A stretch of 8,672 nt of DNA from positions 1 to 8,672 of the forward strand of contig CBFDCQ010000106.1 in the NCBI GenBank assembly GCA_965603355.1, in the 5' to 3' direction. The position numbers and the translations under genes are program-made. Numbering within the stretch: position 1 is the first letter of the stretch; each line of letters starts with the position of its first letter. The DNA is from CBFDCQ01 sp965603355 (GTDB lineage Bacteria > Hydrogenedentota > CAZGCA01 > CBFDCQ01). This document shows positions 6,388-8,672 of this stretch, piece by piece. A model generated the notes under the pieces. The model was not told the DNA's origin. It worked only from the letters and a program-made list of their open reading frames with translations, and did no database searches.

Positions 6388-7314
6388 GTGAGTACTTTCG
6401 CGATAGTCAACCCAGCCTCCGACAATGGAACGACTGCAACACGGTGGCGTAAGATTCTGACCCTGTTGGAGGAAAGGGTTCCCGGACTCGAGTGGAAGTT
6501 CACGGAAGGGCCGGGACATGCCACGGAAATCGCAAGAGAGGCTCTCCACGCCGGTGCGGCGAGGGTTGTCAGCGTTGGCGGCGACGGAACCAACAACGAG
6601 GTGGCAAACGGTTTCTTCGAGAGCGGTCGATCCGTAAACGAGAAGGCGGTCTTGTGCATGTTGCCGTCGGGAACCGCATGCGACTTTGCCAAGATGCTGT
6701 CCATACCGAAGAGTATTGAGGCAGCGACGGATGTTCTCGTTAATGGACGAGCGAAGTCGTGCGATCTGGGGAAGGCGAGTTTCCTCGGTCACGATGGGAA
6801 TACCGTCGAGCGATACTTCCTCAACGTGGCGGACATCGGTATTGGGGGAGAGACGGTCGCGTGTGTCAACCGCACGACTAAAGCGTTCGGACCTCTGGTA
6901 TCGTACCTGTACGGTTTTCTGGTTACGCTGGTCAGGTACAAGAATAAGCCGGTACAGCTGACGTTGGACGACAAAGATCTGGGTAATCGGATCATAAGAG
7001 CGGTCGCCATATCCAATGGGAAGTGTTGTGGCGGCGGCATTCAGGTTGCCCCCGAAGCCTCGGTTGATGACGGTCTGTTTGACATCCTCCTGGTCGGCAA
7101 CATCGGTTACCTGGACACACTCAGGCATTTCCCGAAGCTGTATGCCGGCAAGTCTATTGTGCATCGCGAGGTGAGCACGATGAGAGGCAAGTACGTCTCG
7201 GCCACCTCTTCTGAGGAGGTTCTCATCGATTTCGACGGGGAGCAACCGGGTACGCTTCCAGCCACGTTTGAGATGATACCCGGCGGGATAAAGATACAGG
7301 TGCCGGCAAAATGA
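6388..7314 (+). CDS. Diacylglycerol-kinase-family lipid kinase (DagK/YegS/LCB5 type)
   Basis: Predicted to phosphorylate a lipid alcohol such as diacylglycerol with ATP at the inner membrane surface; no membrane segment is seen, as expected for this family. The 308-residue product has the full architecture. The N-terminal nucleotide domain starts FAIVNPASDNG (4-14) and carries the signature GGDGTNNEVANG (64-75). PSGTACDFAKML (93-104) corresponds to the family's GTxND motif. NVADIGIGGETV (146-157), GGGIQVAPEASVDDGLFDILLV (215-236, starting the beta-rich C-terminal domain) and DFDGEQPG (291-298) follow. One oddity: GTxND reads GTACD, with Cys98 where Asn is usual. The substrate cannot be told from sequence; a sphingosine-kinase-like or undecaprenol-like substrate is possible. 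The GTG start follows GGGGAG by 6 nt. It lies 22 bp after cinA and 25 bp before the PHP gene, so it is probably co-transcribed with both. Confidence 0.9.
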   Translation: MSTFAIVNPASDNGTTATRWRKILTLLEERVPGLEWKFTEGPGHATEIAREALHAGAARVVSVGGDGTNNEVANGFFESGRSVNEKAVLCMLPSGTACDFAKMLSIPKSIEAATDVLVNGRAKSCDLGKASFLGHDGNTVERYFLNVADIGIGGETVACVNRTTKAFGPLVSYLYGFLVTLVRYKNKPVQLTLDDKDLGNRIIRAVAISNGKCCGGGIQVAPEASVDDGLFDILLVGNIGYLDTLRHFPKLYAGKSIVHREVSTMRGKYVSATSSEEVLIDFDGEQPGTLPATFEMIPGGIKIQVPAK

Positions 7315-7339
7315 GCCGGCCGGGAACGGGGTCGCTGTA

Positions 7340-8383
7340 ATGTTCGAGTACGTAGGGAACCTTCACGTCCACTCGCACCATTCGGACGGCAGGCGTTCAA
7401 TCGAAGATATATCAAAGATCGCCGCGAGGCAACGCCTGGATTTCATTGGGATCAACGACCACAACGATCTTATAGGATTGAGAGAGTGCGGCGAAGGTCG
7501 GCGCAACGGTGTGCTCGTGCTGATAGGCGAGGAGATTGGCAAAGCACACAACCACTATGTTGCATACGGCATAGAGCGCGCGGTCCAGCCAAATGAGGGC
7601 GACCCTCAAAAAGTGATAGATGAAGTGAGAAAAGCCGGCGGGATTGGTTTCATGGCACATCCGCACGAACGCGGCTCTCCGTTCGCCGCTCATGGAAGAG
7701 CGTTTACATGGGACGACTGGTCCGTGACCGGGTACACTGGAATTAGCGTATGGTGCCATAGTTCCGGTTGGAAAGGAACGGCCACCAATGTCCTCACGGC
7801 GATTCACAACTACTATCGTCACAGATGGGCTTTTACCGGGCCTTATCCTGAAACACTAGCGGCGTTCGACGTCGAAAGCAGCAAGAGGCGCATATCGCTG
7901 ATCGGATCGTCGGACGCGCACGAGTTTGAGGTGGGTAGAAGACCGTTCCGCCTGTTAGCCTTTCCTTACGCCGTGTCTTTCCGCGCGGTCAACATGCACC
8001 TTGTCCTGCGGCAGGAACTGACAGGAGACGACCGAGCAGACAGATCGGCTATCCTTGCGGCGCTGGCTGCGGGAAACGGGTTCGTGGGGTATGATGCGCT
8101 GTGCAGCTCGAGAGGGTTTCGGTTCAGCGCGGTCGGGCATGCCGGCGAGACAAACATGGGGGACGTGATAGAGCTGAGGGACAATATCACGCTCCAGGTG
8201 AAAACGCCCGCCCCAGGCATCATACGTATCGTTCATGACGGTGCGGGAGTGTTTGAGATAAGAGCCGATGCGGCAACTTACGAGGTCAAGCGGCCGGGCG
8301 TGTACCGTGCCGAGGTCATGTCACTGCATAAACTCCACAAACCCAGACCCTGGATCTTCACCAACCCTATATATGTCCGATAA
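7340..8383 (+). CDS. PHP-domain metallohydrolase, CehA/McbA-like
   Basis: A predicted metal-dependent phosphoesterase or hydrolase of the PHP superfamily, cytoplasmic with no signal peptide. The 347 residues show metal-ligand motifs in order: HVHSHHSDG (9-17), D40/H41 in GINDHND, E64/E65 in LIGEEIG, H72, AHPHE (106-110), and SDAHE (191-195). This set is complete, so catalysis is plausible. The C-terminal part (about 260-347) looks like a beta-sandwich and ends GVYRAEV...RPWIFTNPIYV, a pattern I associate with CehA/McbA-type PHP proteins. Those named relatives hydrolyse carbamate insecticides, but most family members have unknown substrates; I would not infer that substrate here. The ATG at 7340 has a modest site, GGGG 8 nt upstream. 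It lies 25 bp after the lipid-kinase gene and is the last gene before the terminators, so it likely closes the transcription unit. Confidence 0.88.
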   Translation: MFEYVGNLHVHSHHSDGRRSIEDISKIAARQRLDFIGINDHNDLIGLRECGEGRRNGVLVLIGEEIGKAHNHYVAYGIERAVQPNEGDPQKVIDEVRKAGGIGFMAHPHERGSPFAAHGRAFTWDDWSVTGYTGISVWCHSSGWKGTATNVLTAIHNYYRHRWAFTGPYPETLAAFDVESSKRRISLIGSSDAHEFEVGRRPFRLLAFPYAVSFRAVNMHLVLRQELTGDDRADRSAILAALAAGNGFVGYDALCSSRGFRFSAVGHAGETNMGDVIELRDNITLQVKTPAPGIIRIVHDGAGVFEIRADAATYEVKRPGVYRAEVMSLHKLHKPRPWIFTNPIYVR

Positions 8384-8386
8384 CGG

Positions 8387-8412
8387 GGTTGTGCTTTCGA
8401 GAAGGCACAACC
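8387..8412 (+). other. Hairpin directly after the PHP gene
   Basis: GGTTGTGCTTT (8387-8397) pairs with AAGGCACAACC (8402-8412) over a CGAG loop, giving 11 pairs including one T-G wobble. It begins 3 nt after the stop codon. No T run follows, so it is not a standard intrinsic terminator. It may protect the transcript 3' end or be part of a two-hairpin termination region. Confidence 0.6.
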
Positions 8413-8458
8413 GATCATTGCTCGCTGAGATATCACGGGTGTCGGCACTGGGTGTTAG

Positions 8459-8497
8459 AAAGCGAATGGCCCGCCTTGAGGCGGGCCATTCGCTTTT
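8459..8497 (+). terminator. Strong intrinsic terminator between convergent genes
   Basis: AGCGAATGGCCCGCC (8461-8475) and GGCGGGCCATTCGCT (8480-8494) are perfect complements around a TTGA loop. A8459-A8460 add two pairs with T8495-T8496. A short TTTT run follows on the plus strand. On the minus strand the stem is followed by TTTCTAAC, so it may stop transcription from both sides. It lies between the plus-strand PHP gene and the convergent minus-strand lysine-rich gene. Confidence 0.85.
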
Positions 8498-8582
8498 GGC
8501 TATTCCCTGCGGCAACGACGAGTGCTTTGTGTTCAAGAACGCGCTGCCCGCAAAGATACTTGGAGCCACGGTCTACGACGTG

Positions 8583-8672
8583 TTACTTCTTTTTCTTGGT
8601 GGCCTTTTTCTTTTTGGTGGCTTTCTTTTTCTTGGCTACCTTTTTCTTCTTGGCCGGTTTCTTTTTCTTGGC
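8583..8672 (-). CDS. C-terminal end of a lysine-rich histone-H1-like protein (partial)
   Basis: Only the last 29 codons and the TAA stop (8585-8583) are inside the window; the gene enters from the right edge. The tail is a regular hexad repeat: four lysines, then two small residues (PA, VA, AT, AT), ending in four lysines. Twenty of 29 residues are Lys and there is no acidic or aromatic residue. Tails like this bind DNA or RNA by charge. They occur in bacterial histone-H1-like proteins (chlamydial Hc1/Hc2, Bordetella BpH1 types) and also as C-terminal extensions on topoisomerase I, SWIB-domain proteins or ribosomal proteins. The N-terminal part, which would decide between these, is outside the window. 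Lysine codons alternate AAG and AAA, so the DNA repeat (18-bp period) is imperfect. The convergent terminator at 8459-8497 may end this transcript. Confidence 0.75.
   Translation of the reverse strand, partial: AKKKKPAKKKKVAKKKKATKKKKATKKKK

Noticed and set aside
6031..7245. 404-codon minus-strand frame across cinA and the lipid-kinase gene
   Set aside because: Its length is striking, but it is antisense to two recognised genes, its translation is Arg-rich and low in recognisable motifs, and it spans their boundary.
8321..8569. 82-codon minus-strand frame at the convergent junction
   Set aside because: It crosses both hairpins and the end of the PHP gene, with no domain; not credible as a gene.
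8583..8672. 18-bp periodic repeat considered as a CRISPR or simple tandem repeat
   Set aside because: There are no spacers, the period is a multiple of three, and the pattern is explained by a lysine-hexad protein tail in frame with a stop.

Overview
The window looks like chromosomal DNA from a moderately GC-rich bacterium. GTG starts are common, and intergenic DNA carries short palindromic repeats. I cannot name the lineage. A sigma-54 regulator, a GH57 alpha-glucan enzyme, GTG starts and a lysine-rich histone-H1-like tail would fit a free-living Gram-negative or candidate-phylum bacterium (for example PVC-like or Omnitrophota-like). That is an impression, not a placement. I see no phage, plasmid, insertion sequence, CRISPR array, tRNA or rRNA.

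Layout. (1) Positions 1-461 have no convincing gene. They hold three copies of a 25-bp palindromic repeat, one copy of a second palindromic repeat and a possible minus-strand terminator. (2) Positions 462-1883, minus strand, encode an NtrC-type sigma-54 activator. Its receiver domain lacks the phosphorylatable aspartate (Glu instead) and the conserved Thr/Ser. (3) Positions 1884-2220 are a divergent intergenic region. It contains a perfect-consensus sigma-70 promoter (TTGACA, 17 bp, TATAAT) reading rightwards. (4) Positions 2221-8383 hold five plus-strand genes: a GH57 branching-enzyme-type protein, trpS, a CinA homologue with a degenerate C-terminal domain, a diacylglycerol-kinase-family lipid kinase and a CehA/McbA-type PHP metallohydrolase. 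(5) Two hairpins follow, the second a strong terminator. (6) The minus-strand 3' end of a gene for a protein with a (KKKKxx)n tail runs off the right edge.

The five plus-strand genes could be one transcription unit from the strong promoter. Gaps are 97 and 115 bp around trpS, then 22 and 25 bp, and there is no clear terminator before 8387. Their functions (glycogen branching, tRNA charging, nucleotide/cofactor repair, lipid phosphorylation, phosphoester hydrolysis) do not form one pathway, so I read this as a housekeeping cluster and not a dedicated system. The observations most worth following are the phospho-blind receiver, the decayed CinA domain, the repeat that supplies a stop codon, and the lysine-hexad tail.
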